Positions 46,307-57,500 of a DNA stretch of 64,000 bases are shown piece after piece (position 1 is the stretch's first letter; each line of letters starts with the position of its first letter). Below the pieces are notes generated by a model. It was not told where the DNA came from. It made no database searches and saw only the letters and a list, made by a program, of their open reading frames with translations. Made by a program: the position numbers and the translations under genes. Origin of the DNA: Ostrinia nubilalis (lineage: Eukaryota > Arthropoda > Insecta > Lepidoptera > Crambidae); NCBI RefSeq assembly GCF_963855985.1, contig NC_087099.1, positions 14,662,001 to 14,726,000 on the forward strand. The letters run 5' to 3'.

Positions 46307-47715
46307 ATAAATAAAAGAGAACAAAGCTGGTTGTTAGAAAAGCGCATAGTTCAGGCAGGAGTAGAAAAGAACCACTCTTCTTATGAATGTCGTACAAAGT
46401 AGAAGGGAAAGGGAGAAATAAGTATGTATGTGTATATCTGGCCTCCACAACCCAACACGTCTGTCCAACGTGGATAGTGTAGTAGGCAACAATCCTCCAT
46501 TTGCCTCTGGCAAAATAGGGAGCGTCGTGCTTCTTCAGTGGATACTTAATGACCTGATGATGATTACGAATAGTTAAGTCACTTAACTACACTTAACTTA
46601 AGTGAATGAAACAAAAGAGAATATTGAGGCGGATCTCGAGTTACATTAGGAATGGGCGACGCGCTTGCAGTTTAGTAAAACTTGTCGCCACTTTGGAAAT
46701 GCTTGCTTGGCTTTACCCGAAAAGCAGAATTGAAGTCGACAACAAACCTACACAGTGTCAGCCCACTACACTCCGCTACAAAAGTGGCGTTGTCTTGTCA
46801 GTAGCCTTAATCCTGCGTGCAGTTGATTGGGCACGCAGGGCACGACATCATGTGCTTTATCGACTGGGGAACAAAACCACACTTGGACTCCAAGTTTGAG
46901 CCATCCAAGAATAGGTTTTGATTTTATTTAACAGGAACCCAGTATAGGTTTCATTACTGATTATTTGAAGGTTCTATTCTCTAGAGAGACAAATGTATCA
47001 GACATTACCACTACTTTCGTTAGCACAAACACTGCTGGTTTGAAAGTTTCAAAGGCCTGAAAATGTTTTTCAGAGGGTGTAATATGTTTACGCCATCGAT
47101 TCTATTGAGCATTAAGCCACCTTAATTACTAGTCTTTTCAAGTTCGTGGTCTAAAAGACACCGATAGGCCGCAATGGGTTAATGAAATTTATCAAACAGG
47201 CTTTTTTAAACATTAACGAAATGTTATGACATTAACGCAATATTTATTTACAGATAAAATATATTTTTATAATTATGTGAAAGTGTGATAAAAACAGTTA
47301 CGCAATGGCAAAAGATAAAAATAAAAGCTCTACCACTAAAGATAATAATACATTTGGTATAAAATTTTCATACGAATTCAAGTAGGTAATATAATTTGAT
47401 ATGTTGTAATAGGTACGTTATGTGAAAAAAGGGTAAGAGGTAGGTATAGTCATAGTGGATTAAAATTTCATTTTCAAGATTTTTAAGCTACGAGTGAAAA
47501 AGGGCTTCATCAAAGCTCTCATCTTTACTTTTCAGACGACATATAGCCTATATTACAAAATAATAATGTGCTGTAATATTATTTTCGTAACGTAAGTAAT
47601 TTATAAACTGTATGCATACTCCAATATCTTTATTTCATTCATAAAATAACTCTACATATTCTTTTATCTTGTTTATGTGCTTCAGCATTGATTTATTTAG
47701 GTATTCTGTGAACTA
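46307..47715. other. Intergenic DNA with one dispersed repeat
   Basis: GTCGACAACAAACCTACACA with GTGTCAGCCC at about 46735-46772 is shared with 33170-33210. Otherwise nothing is recognised. Confidence 0.5.
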
Positions 47716-47974
47716 CACTCGGTGTCAAAAAATCGCACCTCACGCGACAAGCACTTTCAAGCGTATGCATCCCCACTTCCCACCGATATTGGTTCCATTT
47801 GAAAGCCTTGTTCCAAACTTCCTTTCATTAAAGGAAAGGTTTTTACACCAAAAATGTGTCTTTAGAAGGATCCAGTGTCTCGTCTTATAGCGAAAGGAGC
47901 ACCATGAGTGTGTCAAAAGAAAATGTTATTGTCGTGGGATGGGAGGTGCGATTTCTTAGACGCCGCGGGGTGTG
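47716..47974. mobile_element. MITE, family B, second copy
   Basis: The left end CACTCGGTGTCAAAAAATCG and the right end CGATTTCTTAGACGCCGCGG then GGTGTG form an imperfect inverted repeat with TA flanks (47714-47715, 47975-47976). It shares ends and interior with the copy at 9668-10057. Confidence 0.7.
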
Positions 47975-48180
47975 TATTTTCATTATGTTCAGAGATAAAA
48001 TTAATGATCTTAGGATTTAAAAAAAAATCTGGAGTGTGGGCAGCACTTTCTGACTTCACAGCATAGGGCCATATAGTAAAGAAATCTTTACTCATGTCGC
48101 CATAGGAATAGGACGATAGCGCTTAGTGGTTTTTTGGACTTTAATAGAATGTGAGTCTCCAAAACTTCTGATACATTTGT

Positions 48181-48276
48181 TTTAGAGGTTCATTTAGTTT
48201 TTTTATTTAAGTTTTGCGCACGTGACATTGACTGAGATAGAAAATACATTGCCATAAGGCAGAAGAAGAAGTAGTT
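48181..48276 (+). mobile_element. Non-LTR retrotransposon 3' tail, (GAA)n end
   Basis: GCGCACGTGACATTG, a later CATTGCCATAA and a terminal GAAGAAGAAG match the tail of the element at 400-535. This is a 5'-truncated copy of that family. Confidence 0.6.
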
Positions 48277-48329
48277 TTGTTGATATGGCTGAGTCAACTA
48301 GAATCCCGCGTTGGCAACTGGTTGTTTAG

Positions 48330-48760
48330 CGATGAGTGCACACGCACCGGCCGGTGCACATGCACTCATGCGAGTGCAAGGGTCTAAGCGCGCACGTAAT
48401 ACTCATCTCGTGGACATGCGCCATGCGCCCTAGCGAATAGGGGTACCTAGATACAGTAGGCTCAAAGATGCACGAGTGCGATGGTGAGGGACCTCCTCGT
48501 GGTGCACCCTGGGCAACGTCCGCGTGGTCTGTTCACGCGGGCGGCTAACTTCTCACCTGCGCGGCAGGTCTCGTCAACTCGGCGGAGCTGCGGACGAATG
48601 TCCAACTAGGACAATAACTCGCGGCTCCGTTTCTTTGGGTTCTGGTGGAAACCGTCGGGTTTTAGTGGGTAGGCGGGGAGAGTCCCACATAGCCCACTGG
48701 CGGTCCCCTCGACCAGTAAGTATGCGCAAAGCATTTCCCGACGTTTAAAAAAAAAAGTAT
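48330..48760 (+). repeat. GC-rich repeat ending in poly-A
   Basis: A palindromic segment with CACCGGCCGGTG near 48348 precedes a GC-rich block (GCGGGCGGCTAACTTCTCAC) and a segment with AAACCGTCGGGTTTTAGTGG, GAGTCCCACATAGCCCACTG and a terminal A-run near 48748-48758. The layout suggests a retroelement 3' end; the family is not identified. Confidence 0.45.
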
Positions 48761-50117
48761 TATTGTTGCAAAATAGCATAGCACCTATTTTAAGTAGGTA
48801 CATACGATGCCACAGTCATAGCTTGATGTGCTCTCCGTCTCTCAACTTTTGCGCTGATTACACCTTGCAGTAGGAGCAAGCCTACTTGTTAGCTCTTGAC
48901 TGTGGTGTCAGTTCATTCATCGTTTTTCATGACCTCTGTGGTGGCAGATATGAGAAATCTGCTTATTTGTCACAACTTGGCTTAGATTTTAGATTAAGGT
49001 AGGTTTATAATAATGATCCAATACATAATATCAGACATCAGAACTATGATTCCTGTTAGTTTTAACAGGTTTAGGGATCATCTGTTAAAACTTGTCTAAA
49101 AAGCTAAATTAGCGTTAAAAGCTCTATCACTCTTTTTTGACGCTATTCCTTTTCACTATTACAAAATTAAACCCACAACCTATATAACTACGACTCTACA
49201 TTTTACTGAAAATAAAAGTAATCTAACATGGAAATCAATGAATATAAAGAAAATTAAGCAATAAATGATTATGATTATGATTATAAGTTCCACTATAATA
49301 GCTAAGTCCACTACGAACTGTCCTTAGCAGCGCAGCGTACGCAACTAAGCACGCAAAATGCGCGTACGCAGTCACAGATGCAAACATGACGTGGCACACT
49401 CCGCTACACGCGACCTAGCCTAAGGGCAAGGGAGACCGATGACCTAAGCCTAGGAAATCATTATCAGATAAGAAATATGCAGAAAATTCAAACACTAAAT
49501 TGAGTAATTTATCGAAAACCATATTAATTATCATCACCGTCATTAGAGTTTTTAAATATCGCTTCCTTAACCGTTAAATTGGTATTTTGCTAGTCAGTGA
49601 CGTAATTGAGTCTTATGGGATTTTTAACAACCTTAGATAACTTTTGGCCTTGGCAATAGATTTGTTATAACGGTTTTACCATACGTTTAAGGTAGAGACA
49701 ATGACAGAAGGGTTTCCTTTGGTATTTTATGATTTTACTCGAATGGAACTCGATTCTATGAATTTTCGTTTGATACATTAGTGTTTCTGTAGAGACATTG
49801 GTTCTCTTTTAGGAACGAATAATACTGAATGAATACTGAATGTTTGACGTTGTAAGTCAAGATCATTCAACGATTTTATGATACTCAAATAAGTAACTCT
49901 TTTGTTTCCTATTAAGTAAAATATTAAGACGTCTGAAAGATTGTTCAGTAGATAGGGATATTGAGTTTAGTTAGGTCATCAGCTCATCACATAATGATCT
50001 TACGCAGAGGAAAAACGATACATGGAATATTTCTGACAATGGCTGAATGAAACAGGTCATTGGTAATCACTGCACAACAAAACAGGGCACTGACGTGTGC
50101 TGCTATGATGTAGTAGA
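48761..50117. other. Intergenic DNA, nothing recognised
   Basis: AT-rich, with no supportable features. Confidence 0.5.
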
Positions 50118-50119
50118 TA

Positions 50120-50791
50120 CAGTCCTCTCAACTTAAGCTGAGAATTGCATTTGTGTGAGTGCACACCGATAGTTTAGAGTGGCAATCGGCTTGAAGCGCG
50201 GCGCGTCCCGCGCATGGTTTATTATAGCAAGCGGCCTGAAGCGCGGCGCGTCCGCCACGCACCGCTTCCTTGTCGCTCACATACTTCACTTCACCCCCGG
50301 TACTGGTAGCAGATACGTGTAATTTTATGTAATTGTGTTCCAAATATTAGTGAAATGGCTCCTACTGTAAGTGAATTTCCTGTACGAAATCCATTAAGCA
50401 GCCAAGTGAAAGAAATTTTATGCAAATTGAATACGTATTTTAAAGGTGTGAACGAAAAGTTTTTAGTCTGTTTTTATTTTGTAATTTTATAAAGTTTGTC
50501 TTTTTGTTGTATTTTGTAAGGCTGGCTGGACGCCCTCTCTATAAACGGTGCTCGCAGAATATCAGCGTCGAGGTACTTCGTGCCTTGGCATATGCTGAGC
50601 GAGGACCTGTTTTTATTTATTTATTTATTTAAAAGGATGTGTCAAGTGTCGTTACATCGGCCCAATTGGTAGCAAGTGTTTTATAGACTTCCTTTTAATA
50701 AAACATTAATTTTATTTGTATGTGTTTTACTAACGGTACTTTTGGCGATCACTCACACAAATGCAATTCTCAGCTTAAGTTGATAGGACTG
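50120..50791 (+). mobile_element. 672-bp Tc1/mariner-type deletion derivative
   Basis: The ends CAGTCCTCTCAACTTAAGCT and AGCTTAAGTTGATAGGACTG begin a terminal inverted repeat of about 42 bp (one mismatch), extending through GAGAATTGCATTTGTGTGAGTG. TA flanks both sides (50118-50119, 50792-50793). Two direct copies of GAAGCGCGGCGCGTCC lie near 50193 and 50238. It retains the start of an ORF (50355) but no catalytic domain, as expected of an internal deletion of an autonomous element. Confidence 0.88.
50355..50492 (+). pseudogene. N-terminal remnant of a Tc1/mariner-type transposase
   Basis: A 45-codon frame begins MAPTVSEFPVRNPLSSQVKE and continues ILCKLNTYFKG. The pattern S-x2-VKEIhxKhxxYF recalls the first DNA-binding helix of IS630/Tc1-type transposases. 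The frame then runs into AT-rich DNA and stops. No DDE domain follows. Confidence 0.5.
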
Positions 50792-51840
50792 TAATAGCCA
50801 TTAAATTGATTGTAGTTATGGAACTTTCGCTGGGATGAACGCAGATAAGGTAAACGGCTACTGGTTCGTGATAGTACGTAAGTTCGTAAGTTTTTTTTCT
50901 AGCTCAAATAATAAGCAAATGGAATATTATTTATAAAAATTCTTCATTACTACAAAAACTCTATTATTTAAGCTATCTAAAAAACCAAGTACCAACATTG
51001 TGGCGCCAAAAATGAGAGCAATATGAAGCTTCAAACTCTCAGAGAGCCAAAAACATTCTTGCGGCTTGCAAAGGTTGCTCTCACCGTAAGGTTAGCGCTC
51101 CAACTTCTTAAGCTTATAAAAAGGCGAAGGAACGTCCATTTAAATAAAACTTGTAATAGTGGTTTCATGTGTTCCTTGACAATTGATTTGGCTTAGAAAA
51201 AAGTTATATGAAAACGTAGAATTCCTTTAAAATTGCGATTAATTGACTCACGAAATAGCGTACATATTATTTTTCGGGTGTCCCCTATTTCGTGACACTA
51301 CCGATTCAAGGATATTATGGATAACATTTTGATGCTTGGTTTTTAAATAATTATTTATGATAATTTAAATGTAAGTTATGAAACAAATAATGCATTTATT
51401 TAAGTTTCTCATGACCTAAATTCGGTATATGTTTCGTTCACTAGAATTTATATGACACGAGTCTGAAGTTCACATAAATGACCAATTTTAAGATAAATTA
51501 GCATAAGTAGTACCAGCATAATTTTGGTTTTATTTCGATTTATTTTATTTATCTTTGTTTATTTGTATTGTATATGGGATAGATAATAGTTAATTGACAC
51601 ATTTTGACAATAATCCATGAATTTTACTTGGGAAATTTGGAATAATCAGTATCACCAAACAAGGAACCGTATTATTGTTACTTTTTTCCAAGTTCGTGAT
51701 ATATAAATGTATGGTGCTAGGTACTTTTATGACACATACCATCAAAGAAATCGACATATTTTTTAGTATTTAATACTTACCTACCTAAGAAATTAATTAA
51801 TTACTTACTTTTTATTATGAGTCATTGGCGTATCTGGGGT
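50792..51840. other. Intergenic DNA with scattered TTTCGTGAC strings
   Basis: GTGTCCCCTATTTCGTGACA occurs at about 51278, and relatives (CCGAAATAGGGGACA near 52391, CCGAAGTAGGGGGCAC near 52629) appear inverted to the right. They may mark the ends or subterminal repeats of an element of about 1.4 kb at 51278-52644. No target duplication was found. Confidence 0.35.
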
Positions 51841-51847
51841 TATTTTC

Positions 51848-52230
51848 AGGGGGGGGGGGGGGCTACCCTCACTTGAAACAGCTCCAGGGGAGGGATTATG
51901 GGGAGAAGGGGGGGGGGATTAGTCCCCCCCTCCCCATAATCCCACCCCTGGAATCTAATGGCAATCATTATAAATATTTTCACATACTTATCGTTACAAA
52001 TAACAAATCAAAATTTCACGGGTACGAAGAGGGGGGGGGGGGTTTAAGTCCCCCCACATTTCTAATGGTTAAATAAATATTTACACATATCGCTAGAAAT
52101 AAAAAATCTAAATTTTATGGGTACGAAGGGGGGAGGGGTTAAGTTTCCCCCCCCCCCCCCTCCCCTACATTTCTAAATAATATAAATATTTTCACATATT
52201 GTTAGAATTAACAAATCAAAATATTATACG
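51848..52230. repeat. Tandem repeat with long poly-G/poly-C hairpins
   Basis: About three units of roughly 110-120 bp, each with TATAAATATTTTCACATA, AACAAATCAAAATTT-like strings, GGGTACGAA, a run of up to 14 G, and then TTAAGT followed by a run of up to about 14 C. The opposing G and C tracts can pair as hairpins, or form G-quadruplexes on either strand. Confidence 0.75.
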
Positions 52231-54511
52231 TAGGTACGTACCTACCTAGCTAGACTCACATTATTTCTTATGAATATTTCAGGTGAGTAATATCGATTTA
52301 TTTTATTCTAAATTTATATTATCGTTTTTAAATTTATTAAACCCTTAATCATTATTAAAATATCCTAACTGGATGCATAAAACCTTATCCCGAAATAGGG
52401 GACATGAGTTCACGAACTTAGAAACAGAGCAAAATTTTGTCACGAAACAGGATCCAAACAAGAGGTCTGCAGAACAATTAATATAAAAAAAAGTTCAAAC
52501 TATACAACTATAAATTATGTATTAACTTACTGTCAAAAGACCAAAGTTTAGCATAAAAAAGGTTTCATACTGATATCATGCTTGGTTATTTTTAAATAAA
52601 ATGTTAAAGTCGTAAGAGCCTTAATATACCGAAGTAGGGGGCACTTACCTTAATTATCTTATTATTAAATTATAATTTACGCGTTCAGTTACAATTGCGG
52701 CATTGTTTTGTAAATAATGTAGAGCAATAAAGATATTGACATAGCGCGTGGGCTATGACTTGCCCATTGGGTTTCTACTGATTTATTCATTGTGCTTATT
52801 TATCAAGTTATCATAATTTATCTTAATAGACATAATATCTAGAAGCTTACTTATGTTGTATCAGATATTTTTAACAACTTTAGAGTCGGCCCGGCTTGAT
52901 ACAATATCATAGTGATATTTGTACCAGAAATATAATATCTTTTTAGTTAACGCTCTGGCTTCGGGACTACTATTACCATCTTTCGTTCCCACCGCTGCAA
53001 CTCCTGTGTAGCCAGAATCTACAGCTTGACCGCCAATAAAATCCCAACTAATTGAGGTAAAGTTTGTCCTGGGGACAAGTTAAACTGTCATTGACCCGTA
53101 ACGAAATTAATCTGAAGAACATAGCGTAGTTAGAAGTTAGGGTTCGGCAAGCGCATGACAGGTGACAAAACAAAGGTAAATCTTTAACGCTCCAGCTTGC
53201 TAAAACCACCAGATTTAAATCGCTGATAGATCAGATACGTTTAGATAGAAGATTTGAGTCTGCGTATCTCTGAATCCCCTAATACCAAGTAGCTTTATTC
53301 AGTAATAGTAGTTCAAAATACCTGATTTTGTCATTCCGCCTTTTATGACCAAAATATGATATACTACGGTAGTAGTATTACTACCTAATAGAAACATTAT
53401 GGCAAACTACAATCAGACCATTAATAAAGCGTTTAATAAACAGAGTTTAATATCATTACAATCAACATTATTTTACACTTCAATACGACTGTCACAATTA
53501 CACAAAAACAACGGAACAACGATTAACTGAAGCCACACACCGTTAATTAGTTTTAAATTGTTTACAAAACGCAATAAAAATAATATTTACAAAAACCGGC
53601 CCTCATGTGCAGTAAAAACAGGAGATAACATTTATATTTTGAGTGCAATCTTTTTGTGATAGCTTGTTTTATTTTTTAAAGATTTTATATTTTTGTTGAG
53701 TTATCGCGACTTTTGTTTAGTCAGAAGAGCACTAAAAGATTCAAAATACATTATTTAAACACTTATTAGTATAAAAAACCTCGTTAAGTTACGTGAGTTT
53801 ACCTAATTACAACTCAAGTCGTGTGACCATCTCTACATATTGAACTTGAGACGACGAGGCCTTGATGCGCTTCTCCGAGTTCATGCATGTACGATCTAAA
53901 ACACAAGACATTGACGTTTGAGCAAGTTTATTCATCAAGATCAAGACTAATGGCGCATAATTTTGATTTTGAATAACCACATTACGTCAAAACGTTTGGG
54001 GAATTTTTGGTGGCCTTGCTAATTCGCCATTTTCAATCAACTCAAAAATGCGTAGGATTAGTGGCTATTACGCATTACACATTAATATCAAGCGTATTAC
54101 GAAACGGAGCGGAAACGAAAACAATTTTTAAGGAAAATCCATGGAAAATCCTAATAGGTACAATATTTTAAAAGGGTCTGAAAAAAGCATAGAGACGAAA
54201 AAAGGTTTATGATTGTGCTCACAAACCTCAAATAAGTACTCAATACTCAATTCTTATTAAGTACAGTCAAACATGATTATTTCACTACTCCGACATGATC
54301 GTGTTCTACAGCTGGGTTTCTGAAACTCAAGCCCGCCTTGTCACGCTCTGTTCACAATCACCGGCGACTGGCGACCAATGGGATTCATGTGCCCCAGTTT
54401 CAAGTCCTGTTCCAGCGTGTAAAAAAGGTAAGGGACAGTAGGTGGCGTACAATCTCCGGGTTGAGGGAAGGTATCAGCTGATCTTTGGGTACGCCCATAC
54501 CGCGCCAACTG
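52231..54511. other. Intergenic DNA, nothing recognised
   Basis: Apart from the CCGAA-type strings near 52391 and 52629, and a small hairpin near 53360 (TACTACGGTAGTAGTA), no feature is supportable. The 3' UTR of the TOG gene should lie in the right-hand part. Confidence 0.45.
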
Positions 54512-57500
54512 TCATAGGTCGCGTGACCTGTCATTGGCCTTTGATCGCACCGGCGATGGCGATCTGCACGCGTTGGTGTAGTCGAAGCTAATGCTAATAC
54601 TAATATGTAAGTAAGAGTTATTCTCACCACACTCAGCCGTCACCTGGCGTCCTTGGGCGGGCCGCATAGCAGCAGCTGGTCGAACCTCTTCATCTGGCGA
54701 GCGGCCACTTCCACCTCCACGTCCGTCAGGTAGAACGCCTCGAAGTTGGCCAGCGGCCGCAGCATCGAGTACAGCCGCTCGGCGTACTTTCTGCGTAAAT
54801 AAATACGTTGGTTGAATGAGGAGATCCGCAGGAGAACCAAAGTGACCGACATAGCTCGCAGAATTGCTAAAATCAAGTGGCAGTGGGCGGGGCACATAGC
54901 TCGTAGAGACGATCGCAGTTGGGGCACAGAATAATAATAAGTACCACGTACAGAAGATTTTCTTCGCGAAGGTATTTAAAAAAATGTATGCTCAATGTCG
55001 TTAACAATTTGGTGTAATTTAGCTTGTCTCAAGAATCGAGCACCATTTTGTTGACAAACGTCAGATATCGGTACTACGCCGAAGCGATAGGGCTGACTTC
55101 GGTAAAGTGGTAAAATGATGTGTGACGTGAGGTGCCAAACTGCGGAAAATGGCGGAGGAAATACATGAATAAGCATGAATTATATTTTGTGTTTCTATTA
55201 TTATTCAGGCAGTTAAAAAATACTGCACAGTATTAATTACACCGCCGTTTTTACATATAGTTTATTGTCTTTACAATGCAAATGGGTGACGAATACACGT
55301 GCGTGCGTCAATACTCGCTCGTGATTGTCCTGTCGAATAAGTGTCTCACGTCGTCGTTTGTTTTCGATGCAAACTCGCGGAGATGAACAGGCCTGGTTGG
55401 GGCAGAAAAGTTCTCGAGTGGCGACCACGGGCTGGAAGACGTAGCGTGGGCAGGCCTCCTATTAAGTGGACCGACGATCTGGTAAAGGTCGCGGGAAGAG
55501 CCTGGATGCGGGCAGCGCAGGACCGTCCTTTGCTTTGGGGGAGGCCTTTGTCCAGCAGTGGACATCATTTGGGTGAAACGAAATACGTTGAAAGAAAGAA
55601 CAAAATAGTTCAAAACGAAACCAGACGGCCAGATGAGCCCGGAATAAACACGTTGAAATAAAGAACAAAACAGTTTTAACGTTGTTGTAAATCTGAGGGC
55701 GCGGCAAACGTGCCTGATTTTCTTCTTTTTTTTGGAAGGCTTTTTTTATGTTATTTTTATGGCTTTCGGAAACCACGATATCATCAAACCGTAGCAACAA
55801 TTAGTGTGACACTGTGATGTACCTACTTAATATTAATGATGGAGGGTAGTTGACACAAAAGTATTTTTTTAAAAGGACAATCTCGTTGAATCGGCACGCA
55901 GTGATTCCGCCAATGTCAGGTGACGCAAATAGCTATAGTCAATTGACATCCTTTTAAAATCTGTCAGCGGTTCTCCCATATACTTTGTACCTATAAAAGG
56001 ACGTTTAGTGCGTATTTGAATATTTATTGTCCTTGGCATTCGGATCTTATAGCACTTTATTGCCTCTGTAGATACTCCGAAAGCGTATGCATTTTTATGC
56101 ACAAAGTGATAGAAACATTTGTAAGTACCTACGTAAAAATCTTACGCTTAATCTTAATCTTTCAATTCATTCGTCGGCCGTTTGGTGTAGTGGTTCAGAA
56201 CGGACTACTATGCCGAGAGGTCCCGGGTTCGATTCCCGGCCGGGCAGAAATTGAAATGATGAATTTTAATTTCTGTGACGGGTCTGGGTGTGACTATGTA
56301 TAATATTTATGTATTTAAAAAAAAAAAGTATATAAGTAGTATATCCGTTAAGCTAGCACCCATAACACAAGCATTAAGTTGCTTACTTTGGGGCTAGCTG
56401 GCGCTGTGTGAAATTGTCCAAAGATTAAAGATTATTTATTGTATGAAATTGAATGACACGCTGTTGCTCTGGACTGTAGGTGAACGTATTAAAGATTAAC
56501 CAATAAGTGACTGTAGTAGTTTATTTATCAGTTTGCAGTACTTATTCATGATTATTTAACAGCCAGTTATCTGACACTTAGGTTTTATGAATGTAAACGC
56601 ATGAAAAATGTATTTCACGACCGTGGACATGAAGAAACACGCGCTTGTATCTAAACATTGATAGCGTGAATCATGAATGTTAAATGTGCTACAGGTGAAC
56701 TTTCATTAGGTACCTACATAATGTTAAATTATGTATTAGCAAAAGGCGCGTAATTAAGTTTGCTGTAACAACAGATAGATAGGTTGTTATCTCTTCTAGA
56801 TGAAAGCCTTCGTATTATGAACTGAATTTTCATAGTAGGTACACCAATAAATTGTACGACCTAATAATCTAAATCTAACCTACTTAGCATATAGTTATAA
56901 TAAATTGCTATTGACTTCTTTCACGTTCTGTTAAAAGTTGCCCAATGCCCACACAACCTTATAGGCTTGTGGCGTCACACTTTCACAGTCTATTGAAGAC
57001 CGACTGGCTGATGACATTCTATCCAATGAGGGCTATCGTTTTAGCGCTCACCAGTTAGCGCCACTGTAGAGTAAGGTCCTGTCACTTGTTAGTAGCGAAG
57101 ACAGTGACACCAACTGGTGAGCGCTAGAGTGGTAGGAGGACTATCGCATTTGCACTCATAAAGATGGCGCCACTGTAGAGTAAGGTCCTGTCAATCGCCA
57201 GGGGTGCCAACTGTTAAGTATAAAAACGATAGCCCTCATTACTTATTAAAAATAAAAATAATAACAGCTAGGGAGTGGAATTCGCTGCCTGCTGCTGTTT
57301 TCAAGGCGAAAGTGAATAGGTTTTTAAATGGCAGATATGTACCATCCTAGACTGCATCCCACACAGATATTGGCATCCCACTTAACACACCTGCCTTGTT
57401 ATATATATAAAAAAAAACAAATTTGGAACTAATGAACGTCATAATAAAAAGGTTTGATACCTGGTATCAGTGCTCTTGTCCTCTAGAAGAGCGGCGAGCG

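Noticed and set aside
51278..52644. Single transposon bounded by GTGTCCCCTATTTCG / CGAAGTAGGGGGCAC
   Set aside because: The inverted strings are suggestive, but mismatched, and no target duplication was found, so it was not called as an element.
54400..54630. 76-codon minus-strand frame as an extra exon of the TOG gene
   Set aside because: The frame is not phase-compatible with the preceding exon end. The overlapping short frame ending at 54512 is compatible and was used instead, with low confidence.
56175..56250. Functional tRNA gene
   Set aside because: The A- and B-box-like parts are present, but the anticodon arm is not convincing and the sequence continues into a SINE body with an AT-rich tail.
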